A stretch of 64,000 nt of DNA, taken from positions 62,001 to 126,000 of the forward strand of contig NZ_AQUZ01000013.1 in assembly GCF_000372465.1 (NCBI RefSeq). Reading direction: 5' to 3'. Under the pieces are notes generated by a model. That model had not been told where the DNA came from. It made no database searches and saw nothing but the letters and a program-made list of their open reading frames with translations. Source of the stretch: Kribbella catacumbae DSM 19601. Lineage in GTDB: Bacteria; Actinomycetota; Actinomycetes; Propionibacteriales; Kribbellaceae. Shown one piece after another: positions 42,886 to 50,989 of the stretch. How positions within the stretch are numbered: position 1 is the stretch's first letter; every line of letters begins with the position of its first letter. The translations under genes and the position numbers were made by a program.

Positions 42886-43761
42886 ATGGAACTGACTCCG
42901 CTGCGAGCCTTCCGCGAGGTCTGCCGCCTCGGCTCGATCAGCGCCGCCGCCGAGCACCTCGGCTATACGCAGTCGGCGGTCTCACGGCAACTCGCCGGGC
43001 TGGAGACGCAGCTCGGGCGGCCACTGCTCCGGCGGCACGCGCGCGGCGTCGAGCCGACCGCGGCTGGGGAGATCCTGGTCACCCACGCGATCGGCATCCT
43101 CGCCCAGGTCGACCGGGCCGTCGCCGATGTCGAATCCGCCGAGAGCTGGCCGGGGCCGCTGCGCGTGGGCGCGGTACCGACCGCGAGCGCGAAGCTGTTG
43201 CCGTCTGCGCTGGCTGCCTTCACCCTCGAGCGACCGAACGCTCGGGTGACCTTCACCGAAGACGTCACTCCGCATCTGATCCCCCGGCTGACCGATGGCA
43301 CGATCGACCTCGCGGTGATCACCGACTATCCGCCTGGCCTCCCCGCCGCGGATGGGCTCACCGTGACCCACCTGCTCGACGACCAGCTCCACGTCGCGCT
43401 TCCGGCCGATCACCGGCTGGCCGACAGTCCGGTGATCGAGCTTGCCGAGCTTGCGAAGGACAGCTGGGTCGAGGACTACGCGGGCGCGGCCGCAGTACTG
43501 ACGAGCGTTTGCGCCAAGGCCGGGTTCGCGCCACGGATCGACATCGAATGCGGCAGCTGGCTCGGCAAGCAGGCTTTCGTCGCCGCCGGGTACGGCGTGA
43601 TGCTGGTCCCGGGGCTCGTCGTCCCCGCCCTACGCGCCGACCTCGTCGTCCGAGACCTGGCCGATCCGCCGACCCGAACCGTGTACGCCGCAACACGAAC
43701 CGACGACGAACCATGCGGCGCGATCACCACGTTCATCGAAGCACTCCATCAGTCGACTTAG
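42886..43761 (+). CDS. LysR family regulator
   Basis: The ATG at 42886 follows GAGG; 291 residues. The helix-turn-helix is LGSISAAAEHLGYTQSAVSRQLAGLETQLGRPLL and the periplasmic-binding-like effector domain follows (PLRVGAVPTASAKLLPSALA, then LTVTHLLDDQLHVALPADH). It is divergent from the RidA gene. The last 29 bases overlap the convergent flavin reductase gene. Confidence 0.9.
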   Translation: MELTPLRAFREVCRLGSISAAAEHLGYTQSAVSRQLAGLETQLGRPLLRRHARGVEPTAAGEILVTHAIGILAQVDRAVADVESAESWPGPLRVGAVPTASAKLLPSALAAFTLERPNARVTFTEDVTPHLIPRLTDGTIDLAVITDYPPGLPAADGLTVTHLLDDQLHVALPADHRLADSPVIELAELAKDSWVEDYAGAAAVLTSVCAKAGFAPRIDIECGSWLGKQAFVAAGYGVMLVPGLVVPALRADLVVRDLADPPTRTVYAATRTDDEPCGAITTFIEALHQST

Positions 43762-44356
43762 GAGTTTCAGTGCGAAAGCTCTCACCTAGTTGCGCACCGA
43801 GACCGAAGTAGTGGCGGAAGTTGTAGATCAACGGCGACCACCGCGCCGGATCGACGTACGAGGTCCCCGGTACGACGATGCGCGCGTCGGCGTGCACCCG
43901 GAGTACTCGCGCCTCGACGACGAAGAAGTTGCCACCAGCATCTAATCGGATGTCAGCGGCAACGGCCTCGAACTGCAATGGACATTCGGCGACGCGCGGT
44001 GGGCCGACCAGCTCGGACGGCACCGGAGTCAGCCCAGCCGCCTCGAACTTGGCCGGCTCGTAGCGGAACCGATCACCCTTGTGGTCCGGAACGGGGTGGC
44101 GACCGGTCAGCCCGGCGATGCGCTCGACGGCGGGCCAGAGATCCGGCGAGGGGAAGTTGATCACCAGCTCCGGCCGGTGCTGCAGGTTGTGCGCTGTCTG
44201 GCCGACCGCACCGAAGCCGAGTACCACGATGTCGCCGAGAGCCCAGGCGGACGACATTGGTGCGAGATTGAAGGTGCCGTCCTCGTTCTCCGTACTGACC
44301 AGCTCGACCGGCGTTCCGACGTACAGGATGGACGGTTCGATCGTCAGATGCGTCAT
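43733..44356 (-). CDS. Flavin reductase-like FMN-binding protein
   Basis: The 207-residue protein has the flavin reductase-like split-barrel fold (VGTPVELVSTENEDGTFNLAPMSSAW, QTAHNLQHRPELVINFPSPD, KFEAAGLTPVPSELVGPPRVAECPLQFE). Members bind FMN and reduce flavin or other substrates with NAD(P)H. It is divergent from an ArsR-type regulator with a short shared promoter region, which suggests local control. Confidence 0.85.
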   Translation of the reverse strand: MTHLTIEPSILYVGTPVELVSTENEDGTFNLAPMSSAWALGDIVVLGFGAVGQTAHNLQHRPELVINFPSPDLWPAVERIAGLTGRHPVPDHKGDRFRYEPAKFEAAGLTPVPSELVGPPRVAECPLQFEAVAADIRLDAGGNFFVVEARVLRVHADARIVVPGTSYVDPARWSPLIYNFRHYFGLGAQLGESFRTETPKSTDGVLR

Positions 44357-44421
44357 GAAGCCGACCCTAGGAACGGGTTGATTAGGTGGGCGCCGAAGTG
44401 TCGGCGAGGCAAGATGTCGGT

Positions 44422-45129
44422 GTGAACACGTCGATGGAAGGCCACGAGCTGGCCGCGTGGGCCAAGATGCTGGCTGACGCCACCAGGGCGACGGTGTGCC
44501 TCGCGCTGCTCGACGGGCGCGCGTGGACAGCGACCGAACTCGCCAAGCGGGCTGGGGTTTCGCGGCCGACGATCAGCGAACATCTCAACCTGCTGGTCGA
44601 TGGCGGACTGCTGACCGAGGTGCGACAGGGACGCCACCGGTACGTGAAACTCGCCGGCCCGGACACTGCCGAGTTGCTGGAAGACCTTGCTGCATTGGCT
44701 CCTCGCCGGACAGAAGACGTGACCAACCTGTCCGGCGCGTCGAAGCGGGGCGCGTTCGCCCGCGCTCGCACGTGTTACGACCACTTCGCCGGGCGGCTCG
44801 GAGTCGCACTGACGGATGCGATGACGGACCGTGGTCTGCTGGACTGGTCGAGTGGAGTCGCCCTCACCCCCGCAGGCGTCAATTGGCTCGATGAGCTTGG
44901 CGTTGTGGTCGAAGCGCGACGTGGGCGGCCCGCAGTACGGTCATGTCTTGATGTGACCGAGCGGCGGCCTCATCTGGCCGGCGCGACCGGCGCGGCTTTG
45001 TGCACACATGCTTTGCGGCAAGGGTGGGTGACGCGAATCCCTGGCGGGCGGGCGCTCAAGGTGACTGGTTCGATGGAAGGTTTCGGTCTGCCTGCGGGTG
45101 TGATGCTGGACCTACTCTCCAGATCGTGA
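44422..45129 (+). CDS. ArsR-type regulator with C-terminal extension
   Basis: The GTG at 44422 is chosen (ATG at 44434 is also possible); 235 residues. The N-terminal winged helix reads AAWAKMLADATRATVCLALLDG and ELAKRAGVSRPTISEHLNLL. The C-terminal 130 residues are conserved among actinobacterial ArsR-type regulators and contain two cysteines but no clear metal site. It is divergent from the flavin reductase gene. Confidence 0.82.
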   Translation: MNTSMEGHELAAWAKMLADATRATVCLALLDGRAWTATELAKRAGVSRPTISEHLNLLVDGGLLTEVRQGRHRYVKLAGPDTAELLEDLAALAPRRTEDVTNLSGASKRGAFARARTCYDHFAGRLGVALTDAMTDRGLLDWSSGVALTPAGVNWLDELGVVVEARRGRPAVRSCLDVTERRPHLAGATGAALCTHALRQGWVTRIPGGRALKVTGSMEGFGLPAGVMLDLLSRS

Positions 45130-45184
45130 GACCGGAACACGCCTTCGATCTGCAATTGTCGGTGAAACCGCCTAGCCTTCGGCC

Positions 45185-45424
45185 ATGACTGAGTTCGAGC
45201 CCGACACCGAGCTGGTGTCTCGTCTCTCGTTGCCCAGCCACGTGATCGTCCGGGTGGACGAGCAGTGGCGGCGCGGCTGGTTGATCGGCCGCGAGCACGA
45301 GGAGACGGGATGGATCGGCGTGGTGCAGTACGAGGGCGACGACGGCATCGAGCGGACGGAACGCCTGCCGGCGGACCGGATCGCGCTGCCGGAGTCGGAC
45401 CGACCGGCTGGGCGAGCGTCGTAG
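45185..45424 (+). CDS. Small conserved hypothetical protein
   Basis: The ATG at 45185 gives 79 residues, soluble and acidic, with a beta-barrel-like pattern (HVIVRVDEQWRRGWLIGREH, then TGWIGVVQYEGDDG). This looks like an SH3-like fold, but no function is assigned. It is followed by a strong terminator. Confidence 0.65.
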   Translation: MTEFEPDTELVSRLSLPSHVIVRVDEQWRRGWLIGREHEETGWIGVVQYEGDDGIERTERLPADRIALPESDRPAGRAS

Positions 45425-45442
45425 GTAACTAGGAGAGGAAGC

Positions 45443-45476
45443 ACGAAGGCCCCCGGGAGCATCCGGGGGCTTTCGT
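45443..45476. terminator. Bidirectional rho-independent-type terminator
   Basis: ACGAAGGCCCCCGG pairs with CCGGGGGCTTTCGT (13 of 14) around a six-base loop just after the 79-residue gene. The flanking A and T tracts are short, which is usual in high-GC genomes. Confidence 0.75.
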
Positions 45477-45516
45477 CTGTAACGACGTCGGGGCGCCTCG
45501 AGCGACAGACGAGAAC

Positions 45517-45607
45517 CCCGCTCCAGGCCCTTCGGGCGGTTGACCTGGAGCGGGATCCTCAGTGGCGTTACACAGGGTGTATCGTTCGTCACCCTCGTGG
45601 CGTTACA
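45517..45607. repeat. Hairpin and direct-repeat cluster between convergent genes
   Basis: CCCGCTCCAGG/CCTGGAGCGGG (45517-45554) forms a hairpin with an inner GCCC-TTC-GGGC. It is followed by two exact direct repeats GTGGCGTTACA (45562 and 45597) flanking the inverted repeat AGGGTG/CACCCT. The 322-bp gap holds no gene that I can support. Function is unknown; termination or a small RNA is possible. Confidence 0.5.
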
Positions 45608-45746
45608 GATTTGCGGAAATTCCTCGGCCTATGCCCGGAATGCGGCAGCCCCAGCGCACATGGCTGAACGCCGGGGCCTAGATTGACCAGCCTCTCGAGC
45701 GACCAATCACTCATGCGTCACCGGTGCCCTTTCGCTCCGTGGTCAA

Positions 45747-46409
45747 TCAAAAGCTGACGGCCAGCAGTACCCGGCCCGACTCGGCTCCCCGGATATCCAG
45801 GCCCTTGATCTGGTTGCGATGCAGCTTGGTCGTCGTGGCCGGCTTCACCGTCGTACCGGGTGCCGCCGTCCAGCTCGCCAGCAGTGTCGCCTTACCGGAC
45901 TCGTCAGTCACGTAAAGCTCATAGCCGCGGGCCCGCTCGCTCGGCGTCGCCAGTTCCTCGTACCTGCAGCTGATCTCGATCGTCGTACCCCATGGCTCGT
46001 CCACCAGCCGAGCGTCGGCAGTCAGCTTGCTCGCCACCGTCTGCGCGAGCACCACGGTGTCGCTGGTCGGCTCCTCCTGCCCCAGAGTGCCGGACACGAC
46101 CACACCAGCCACGGCTGCGGTGGCGGCGACACCCGCCACCACCGCAGCCAGCCGATATCGCTTGCGCCGCCGGTGGTGTTGCACAGTGCGCGCCAGGCCC
46201 GGCAGGAGGTTCGGCGGCGGAGCGGTGATCGTCGCCAGCGCCCGGTCCTCCGGCAGTACCGCCAGAGTCCCGGGTACGCCGGCCAGCGACGCCACCTCCG
46301 CCGAACAGTCCGGGCAGGTACGCAAGTGCTCCTCGTAGGCGCGCCGATCGCTCGCCGACAAGGCCCCGAGCAGGTACGCCGCGTCCCATTCCCGGTACGG
46401 GTCACTCAT
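45747..46409 (-). CDS. Anti-sigma factor (zinc-binding, RskA-like)
   Basis: The ATG overlaps the sigma factor stop by ATGA; 220 residues. The N-terminal zinc anti-sigma motif reads AYLLGALSASDRRAYEEHLRTCPDC (H-x3-C-x2-C). A single transmembrane helix (LAAVVAGVAATAAVAGVVV) follows at about 86-105, and the rest is an extracytoplasmic RskA-like domain. It holds the adjacent ECF sigma factor at the membrane until a signal triggers proteolysis. Confidence 0.92.
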   Translation of the reverse strand: MSDPYREWDAAYLLGALSASDRRAYEEHLRTCPDCSAEVASLAGVPGTLAVLPEDRALATITAPPPNLLPGLARTVQHHRRRKRYRLAAVVAGVAATAAVAGVVVSGTLGQEEPTSDTVVLAQTVASKLTADARLVDEPWGTTIEISCRYEELATPSERARGYELYVTDESGKATLLASWTAAPGTTVKPATTTKLHRNQIKGLDIRGAESGRVLLAVSF

Positions 46410-46915
46410 TCCTTCGTCACCCCCCTCTCCTGCAGCGCGAGCTTCAACGCCCGCAGCCCGTAGTGCAGCCGCGACTTCACCGTGCCGGCCGGGATGTCGA
46501 GTTCCTCGGCGATGTCGGTGACTGTGCGCCGGCCGTAGTACGCGCGCACGATCACCTGCCGATGATCATGCGACAACTGAGCCAGCGAGTCCGCCACCAA
46601 CCACGCGTCCAGTACTGCGTTCGCATGGTCGGCGCTCGGCCTTTCCGGCAGCTCGTCGCTGGCCACCTCCCGGGTGACCCGGGCGCTGCGCCGGTCGTCG
46701 ATGACGAGATTGCGCGCCACCGTGAACAGCCACGCCCGTGCACCCGCCTCGTCCTCGGTCAGGATCTGCGGGCGCCGCCACGCCCGAAGCAGGGTCTCCT
46801 GAACGACATCCTCGGCGAACCGGTCATCCCCGGTCAGCCGGACGACGAACCGCCACAACGAAGGCGCATGCACGTCGTGCAGCTCCCGCAGCAGCGCCGC
46901 GCGGTCGTCGGCCAT
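46406..46915 (-). CDS. ECF RNA polymerase sigma factor
   Basis: The ATG at 46915 has an ideal AGGAG seven bases upstream; the longer frame from 46969 is rejected. The 169-residue protein has region 2 (SLWRFVVRLTGDDRFAEDVVQETLLRAW) and region 4 (SHDHRQVIVRAYYGRRTVTDIAEELDIPAGTVKSRLHYGLRAL). It resembles the SigL/SigK-type ECF group, which pairs with RskA-like anti-sigma factors, as here. Confidence 0.93.
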   Translation of the reverse strand: MADDRAALLRELHDVHAPSLWRFVVRLTGDDRFAEDVVQETLLRAWRRPQILTEDEAGARAWLFTVARNLVIDDRRSARVTREVASDELPERPSADHANAVLDAWLVADSLAQLSHDHRQVIVRAYYGRRTVTDIAEELDIPAGTVKSRLHYGLRALKLALQERGVTKE

Positions 46916-46965
46916 CGGCACTCCTGTCGACTCGTTGGGGTGATCATCCTCCGGCTCCCCAGGGG

Positions 46966-47391
46966 TCACTCAGTCGCAGTTGCCAACTGCCGCGCCTCCT
47001 GCTGCTTGAACACCGGCAGCCGCTCCAGCGCCCAGGCCCCAGAACCGAGGAACGCGATCAACAGGAACGCGAACGAGAACAACGCCGCCTTCTCCCCACC
47101 GTTCTGCACCGGCAACAACGCGTCGGCCTGGTGCACCGTGAAATAGGCGTAGGCCATCGACCCCGAGCACAGCAGAGCGGCGTACCGGGTCCCGAACCCG
47201 AGCATCACGAACGCCCCACCGACAAACTGAATCGCCGCAGCCCACCAACCAGGCCACGCCAGCGCCTCTGGCTGCTTCGCCCCCAACACCCCGAACAACG
47301 CGGCGGCCCCATGGGTGGCGAACAGAAACCCCACCACAATCCTGAAAACGGCCAGTACCTGATCCTGCCAGCGCTCCAACACACTCATCAC
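46966..47391 (-). CDS. DoxX family membrane protein
   Basis: The 141-residue protein (GTG at 47391, or ATG at 47388) has four transmembrane helices and DoxX features (VFRIVVGFLFATHGAAALFG, AAAIQFVGGAFVMLGFGTRYAAL). Members are linked to redox or thiol stress at the membrane. It is 50 bases upstream of the ECF sigma gene on the same strand, so it may be in that regulon. Confidence 0.88.
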   Translation of the reverse strand: MMSVLERWQDQVLAVFRIVVGFLFATHGAAALFGVLGAKQPEALAWPGWWAAAIQFVGGAFVMLGFGTRYAALLCSGSMAYAYFTVHQADALLPVQNGGEKAALFSFAFLLIAFLGSGAWALERLPVFKQQEARQLATATE

Positions 47392-47607
47392 TTGCTCCTC
47401 ACGGTGAACGGGACGGGTTCACGCACCACCACCGCTGGTCGGCCGGCGGCGATGCCCTCACCCCCGAAGAACGACCCACCACCCCATCCGGTTCAACCAC
47501 CCGTGACCTTTCCATCACCCTCCGAAACCACCCGACGCACTGGTCTACCCCCAACCCATTCGCGCCCCACCCCCGTCACCTGACAGACTGTCCCCAGCAC
47601 ACACCCA

Positions 47608-47680
47608 GGGCCTCTAGCTCAATTGGCAGAGCAGCGGACTTTTAATCCGCGGGTTGTCGGTTCGAGTCCGACGGGGCCTA
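47608..47680 (+). tRNA. tRNA-Lys (anticodon TTT)
   Basis: A 73-base cloverleaf is readable: acceptor GGGCCTC pairs with GGGGCCT (two G-T wobbles), D arm GCTC-AATTGGCA-GAGC, anticodon arm GCGGA-CTTTTAA-TCCGC with anticodon TTT, T arm GTCGG-TTCGAGT-CCGAC and discriminator A. CCA is not encoded. It reads lysine AAA/AAG codons. The integrative element begins on its 3' side, so the 3' half is the probable attachment site, but no second copy of it is in the window. Confidence 0.95.
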
Positions 47681-47682
47681 CA

Positions 47683-47714
47683 AAACCGCAGGTCAGAGCA
47701 TCGACCTGCGGTTT
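47683..47714. terminator. Terminator after tRNA-Lys
   Basis: AAACCGCAGGTC pairs perfectly with GACCTGCGGTTT over 12 bases around an eight-base loop, three bases after the tRNA. It would end tRNA transcription and shield the element. Confidence 0.75.
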
Positions 47715-47735
47715 CGCGTCTCTCCGGCCCATGGT

Positions 47736-48071
47736 TTACCCCATGGTTTTGCCTTGTGACCTGAGGATTCGGTCCGGCACCTTGCTGCCCAGCCACCATG
47801 GCCGGCGGCACTCTTGAACGTGAGCCTTGGGCATCCAGCCGGCCATACCGGGCGAACTTCGCCGCCAGTAGATGCCGTGTTGGACGATCGATCCGTCAGA
47901 CCAAGTCGGCACCGTCACCACATGGCCGCCATCGCCCATGTCCGTATTCAGCACCCACCCATCCCCCGCAGGCCGAACCTGGGTCAAAAGCGGCTCCTCA
48001 ACTAGCGCAAGCCAATGCACTACGCCGTACTGCCAGTCCGGTGCGTATTCGGCCGCATGGTCGCCGCTCAC
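47736..48071 (-). CDS. Hypothetical protein of mobile element
   Basis: A frame of 111-114 residues with GTG starts at 48071 (overlapping the stop of the upstream frame as GTGA) or 48080. It contains YGVVHWLALVEEPLLTQVRP and IVQHGIYWRRSSPGMAGWMPKAH. I recognise no family. Coupling to the next upstream frame supports both as real. Confidence 0.55.
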   Translation of the reverse strand: MSGDHAAEYAPDWQYGVVHWLALVEEPLLTQVRPAGDGWVLNTDMGDGGHVVTVPTWSDGSIVQHGIYWRRSSPGMAGWMPKAHVQECRRPWWLGSKVPDRILRSQGKTMG

Positions 48072-48301
48072 CGATGACACTCCAGATCGTCGCGTCCACT
48101 CGATGCCACGAGCACAGGCCAGCCGCGAGCATCCAGCACCGCTACCCGTAGAGGCGGTGGCGGGCTAAGAGCCAGTTGAACAGCCCGGAGCTTCTCGGCC
48201 GGCGCTCGCGTCGAGCTGAGGATTTGCCGGATCTCATCCCGCAGAAAGCACGCCTCGCATCGGATCGCATGGTCCAGGTGCTCGGGATCAGGTCTGTCCA
48301 T
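48068..48301 (-). CDS. Hypothetical protein with CxxC motif
   Basis: The ATG at 48301 has GGGGG seven bases before it and gives 77 residues; alternatives are 48322 and 48349. It contains HLDHAIRCEACFLRDEIRQIL, where His and two Cys could bind a metal as in anti-sigma-like proteins. It overlaps the next gene. No function is assigned. Confidence 0.5.
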   Translation of the reverse strand: MDRPDPEHLDHAIRCEACFLRDEIRQILSSTRAPAEKLRAVQLALSPPPPLRVAVLDARGWPVLVASSGRDDLECHR

Positions 48302-48440
48302 GGTGCGCCCCCGTTCGGCCATTTCACTTTGTGTCGATTTTTCAGACACTGAGTGAGATTATCCTACTTGGCGTTTACAGAGGATTGCTCTAGGCGACTT
48401 GAGGTACATCACGTCGTGTTCTTCGCCATGACGTCAGCCG

Positions 48441-48725
48441 ATGCCAGCGGGCAAGATCGGCAACGTGAAGCCGGAAGAGATGGACGCGCTGATTGCGGGC
48501 AACGTGCGCGCAGCTCGCGCCAGAACCCGACTACGCCAAGAAGACCTAGCCGACGAGATGGGCTGGCCGCGCGCCACAGTCACCAACCTCGAATCCGGCA
48601 CCCGCCGCGTCACCCTGGCAGAAGCCGTACAGCTCTGCGCCGCCCTGAACCTCAGCCTCCGCGAACTCCTCCACGGCGCCCCACAAGACGTGTTCGATTC
48701 ACTGGGCTTCCCGGAGGCCCAGTGA
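48441..48725 (+). CDS. XRE family helix-turn-helix protein
   Basis: This 94-residue protein is a single XRE domain: IAGNVRAARARTRLRQEDLADEMGWPRATVTNLESGTRRVTLAEAVQLC. It is divergent from the hypothetical pair on its left and converges on the cytolysin gene on its right. It could regulate the cargo genes. Confidence 0.82.
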   Translation: MPAGKIGNVKPEEMDALIAGNVRAARARTRLRQEDLADEMGWPRATVTNLESGTRRVTLAEAVQLCAALNLSLRELLHGAPQDVFDSLGFPEAQ

Positions 48726-48896
48726 CGTCGCCTCAGACATCGCCTTGGGGCGGAGACGAGGGGATTCCACCCCTATCTCCGGCCCTGCGAAGGCGGTTGC
48801 GCTAACCCCCTTGTCGGGTGCCGTGCCGGGCACCATACGACTTTGCCGAGCCCCTGGTAGCGAACCCCAACTGCTTTTGCCCGACTCATGAGTTGG

Positions 48897-50510
48897 TCAA
48901 GCGAGATAAATTCTTGCGCTGGCGGGCTCGCCACGGTACACGTGAATCGTCGCGCCGAACTGCTTCCTTGGGTCTCCATTGCTGGGATCGTTGTCATTTA
49001 TACCCAGGACGAGTCGCTCAACTGCGGTGGATCCACTGTTCCCCGACCAGTAATCACCTACTTTGAACGGGTCATTGTCACCGAAACGCGCGGTGAGGCA
49101 ATGCACATTTTCGCCGGGGAGCGGCCAGTCAGCCGGCGCGAGCCAACCGGACCACCCGTTCGGACCCGTATCTGGACCCAGGAATACTCCGGAAGATGTT
49201 CGACCCGAACCGATAATCTCAACTTTGTCACCTGGGGCGACGAGTATCTCCGTAGCAACGGTGCCACCATTCACCCCATCCCAGACCGGTATCGGTAGCG
49301 TTGTGTGGTAATCGGGCAGAGTGGCACTGACGGGCTCAACGTAGTCAGCAAACATTCCTATCGCTGCTACGTCATTGTCAAGCAAATAGTTTGCCGAGAA
49401 GCTTATAGGCTCACCAGGGTTGTCGACCGAGACTTTCAACCCCTCGTTGATTAATCTCGGCAGATCTTCTGCTGGATTCAGAAGCTCGAACGGCGCCCCC
49501 ATCGACATCACGCCGGTGGCATAGAACCTCACTTCAGACCTCTCTAGGATCTCTTTCGCTCGCCCTTCGAAGGCGGCCTTCCCGCCGGCCACGACAGCTC
49601 CCCATCCGCCTTCGAGAGCCAACTTTAGTTCTTGTCGAGAAGTATCTGCCTTGACAGTGATGTACATAGCGCGGCCGACGTCGACCTTCGAGACATAGAG
49701 CGGCGGCCCACCATTCACCGGTTCGGTGAAAGGTGCGAGATCGCCGCCCTTGACTTTTCCTGTGAATAATCCGCCCGGCGGCGGAGAGTCTGGCGTGAAG
49801 GTGACTGAGTAGAAGACTTGACGCAACCAGAACATCAGGGTAGTCGAGTCGAGATTGACGTCGGCGGAAGCATCAAGCTTGACGTTGTAAGTCGCGGCGC
49901 GGACGTCAACTCCGAGCTTGAGAAATGTCTCTCGGATTGTGTGTACACGCTCAAAGTCTGCCGCGACCTGTCCAGATGAGCCGTCTGGATCGACTGCGTG
50001 AAGGATCTCGCGCACCGCCTCGTTGGCGCTGGCTGAGGAGGGCCTTTCAAGATGCCGATACTGACGCACCGGCCCGGCCGCCTTGTTTTTTGGCTTGAAG
50101 TTCGTCGTGATTTCAAGAGTTCCGGGCGCGCGTTCAGCGATTGGTATTTCGGCCGTGGTTCCCCTAGTCAAAGGACCAGCTTGCAGCAACTGACCTGGCC
50201 ATACTCGCGTGGCAGTATCCTGTAGATAGGAAAGCGAGAGAAGGTTATTGAACTTATTCCATCTCTGCTCGGTGACTACCCAAGATAGTCCGCCTCGCGT
50301 CACGGATCGCTGCGTTGTGCCTAACGGAATGTCTTGAGAGGAGCGGGGCGCAAAGCGCCCCGCATCAACAACCACATCGAACACGGTCCGCGCATTCGCA
50401 CTAGCTGCGCTTTCCCCATGCTGGCGAATGAAGGGATTGGCTTCATGCTGAGCTCGGAGCGCGGCAAGCGCTGCTTCATTCAATACCGTCGTACGCATTA
50501 CGCCCGCCAT
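48897..50510 (-). CDS. Cytolysin-family pore-forming protein with LecA-like C-terminal domain
   Basis: The ATG at 50510 follows GGGGGAG; 537 residues, no signal peptide or membrane helix. Residues about 85-395 follow the cholesterol-dependent cytolysin core: TATRVWPGQLLQAGPL, MFWLRQVFYSVTFTPDSPPP, PPLYVSKVDVGRAMYITVKA and NPGEPISFSANYLLDNDVAA match the conserved domain 1-3 sequences of this toxin family. The expected domain 4 with its Trp-rich undecapeptide is absent. Residues about 405-537 instead resemble the galactose-binding LecA/PA-IL lectins (VAPGDKVEIIGSG, WPLPGENVHCLTARFGD, LVLGINDNDPSNG). It likely forms pores on glycan-bearing membranes. Lower GC than the chromosome indicates transfer. 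Confidence 0.82.
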   Translation of the reverse strand: MAGVMRTTVLNEAALAALRAQHEANPFIRQHGESAASANARTVFDVVVDAGRFAPRSSQDIPLGTTQRSVTRGGLSWVVTEQRWNKFNNLLSLSYLQDTATRVWPGQLLQAGPLTRGTTAEIPIAERAPGTLEITTNFKPKNKAAGPVRQYRHLERPSSASANEAVREILHAVDPDGSSGQVAADFERVHTIRETFLKLGVDVRAATYNVKLDASADVNLDSTTLMFWLRQVFYSVTFTPDSPPPGGLFTGKVKGGDLAPFTEPVNGGPPLYVSKVDVGRAMYITVKADTSRQELKLALEGGWGAVVAGGKAAFEGRAKEILERSEVRFYATGVMSMGAPFELLNPAEDLPRLINEGLKVSVDNPGEPISFSANYLLDNDVAAIGMFADYVEPVSATLPDYHTTLPIPVWDGVNGGTVATEILVAPGDKVEIIGSGRTSSGVFLGPDTGPNGWSGWLAPADWPLPGENVHCLTARFGDNDPFKVGDYWSGNSGSTAVERLVLGINDNDPSNGDPRKQFGATIHVYRGEPASARIYLA

Positions 50511-50989
50511 TGCTCCCCCTTGACTCGCAGGTTGGTCTACGATTTAGAGTTACATAGGCCTGATTGGTCGGCAAGCGTCGACGACTCGCATATTTGGATT
50601 AAGCGATTGATTTTCAGAGCAAGCGTTTATTTCACTTGCGCCTTTAAAGAAGGCTCCGTCTAGTCCGAAGGTAGACGTGCGCGGGCGTGCATGGGTCCGG
50701 CTGGGCGTCAGGGCTGGCCGGTGCCAGGTCTTGCCGCTTCCGCTTGGTATGAGAGTCCTTCCAACTTCACACCGGATCGTCCGGGGCGCGGGATTCGGCC
50801 GACAAGGCACGCCCCGGAACAATCCCCGCCCACCGCTTCGGAGGCCTGCCCCCAAATCCGTAAGTGGTCGAGCAAGAAGATCGGAGAGTTGGACCTCTTC
50901 CACAGTCCAGCCCTCACAAGCTTCTGCTGGCCATGGGGGTGCCGACTTCGTTGCTGCGCGTTTTGAGCTACGACCGCCGGATTGCTGAC
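50511..50989. other. Non-coding gap between cytolysin and integrase
   Basis: The 479-base gap has an AT-rich half (50520-50670) that must carry the cytolysin promoter, reading leftward, and a GC-rich half after it. Open frames here are shadows of the integrase frame or lack starts. I looked for an att core matching the tRNA and saw none. Confidence 0.5.
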
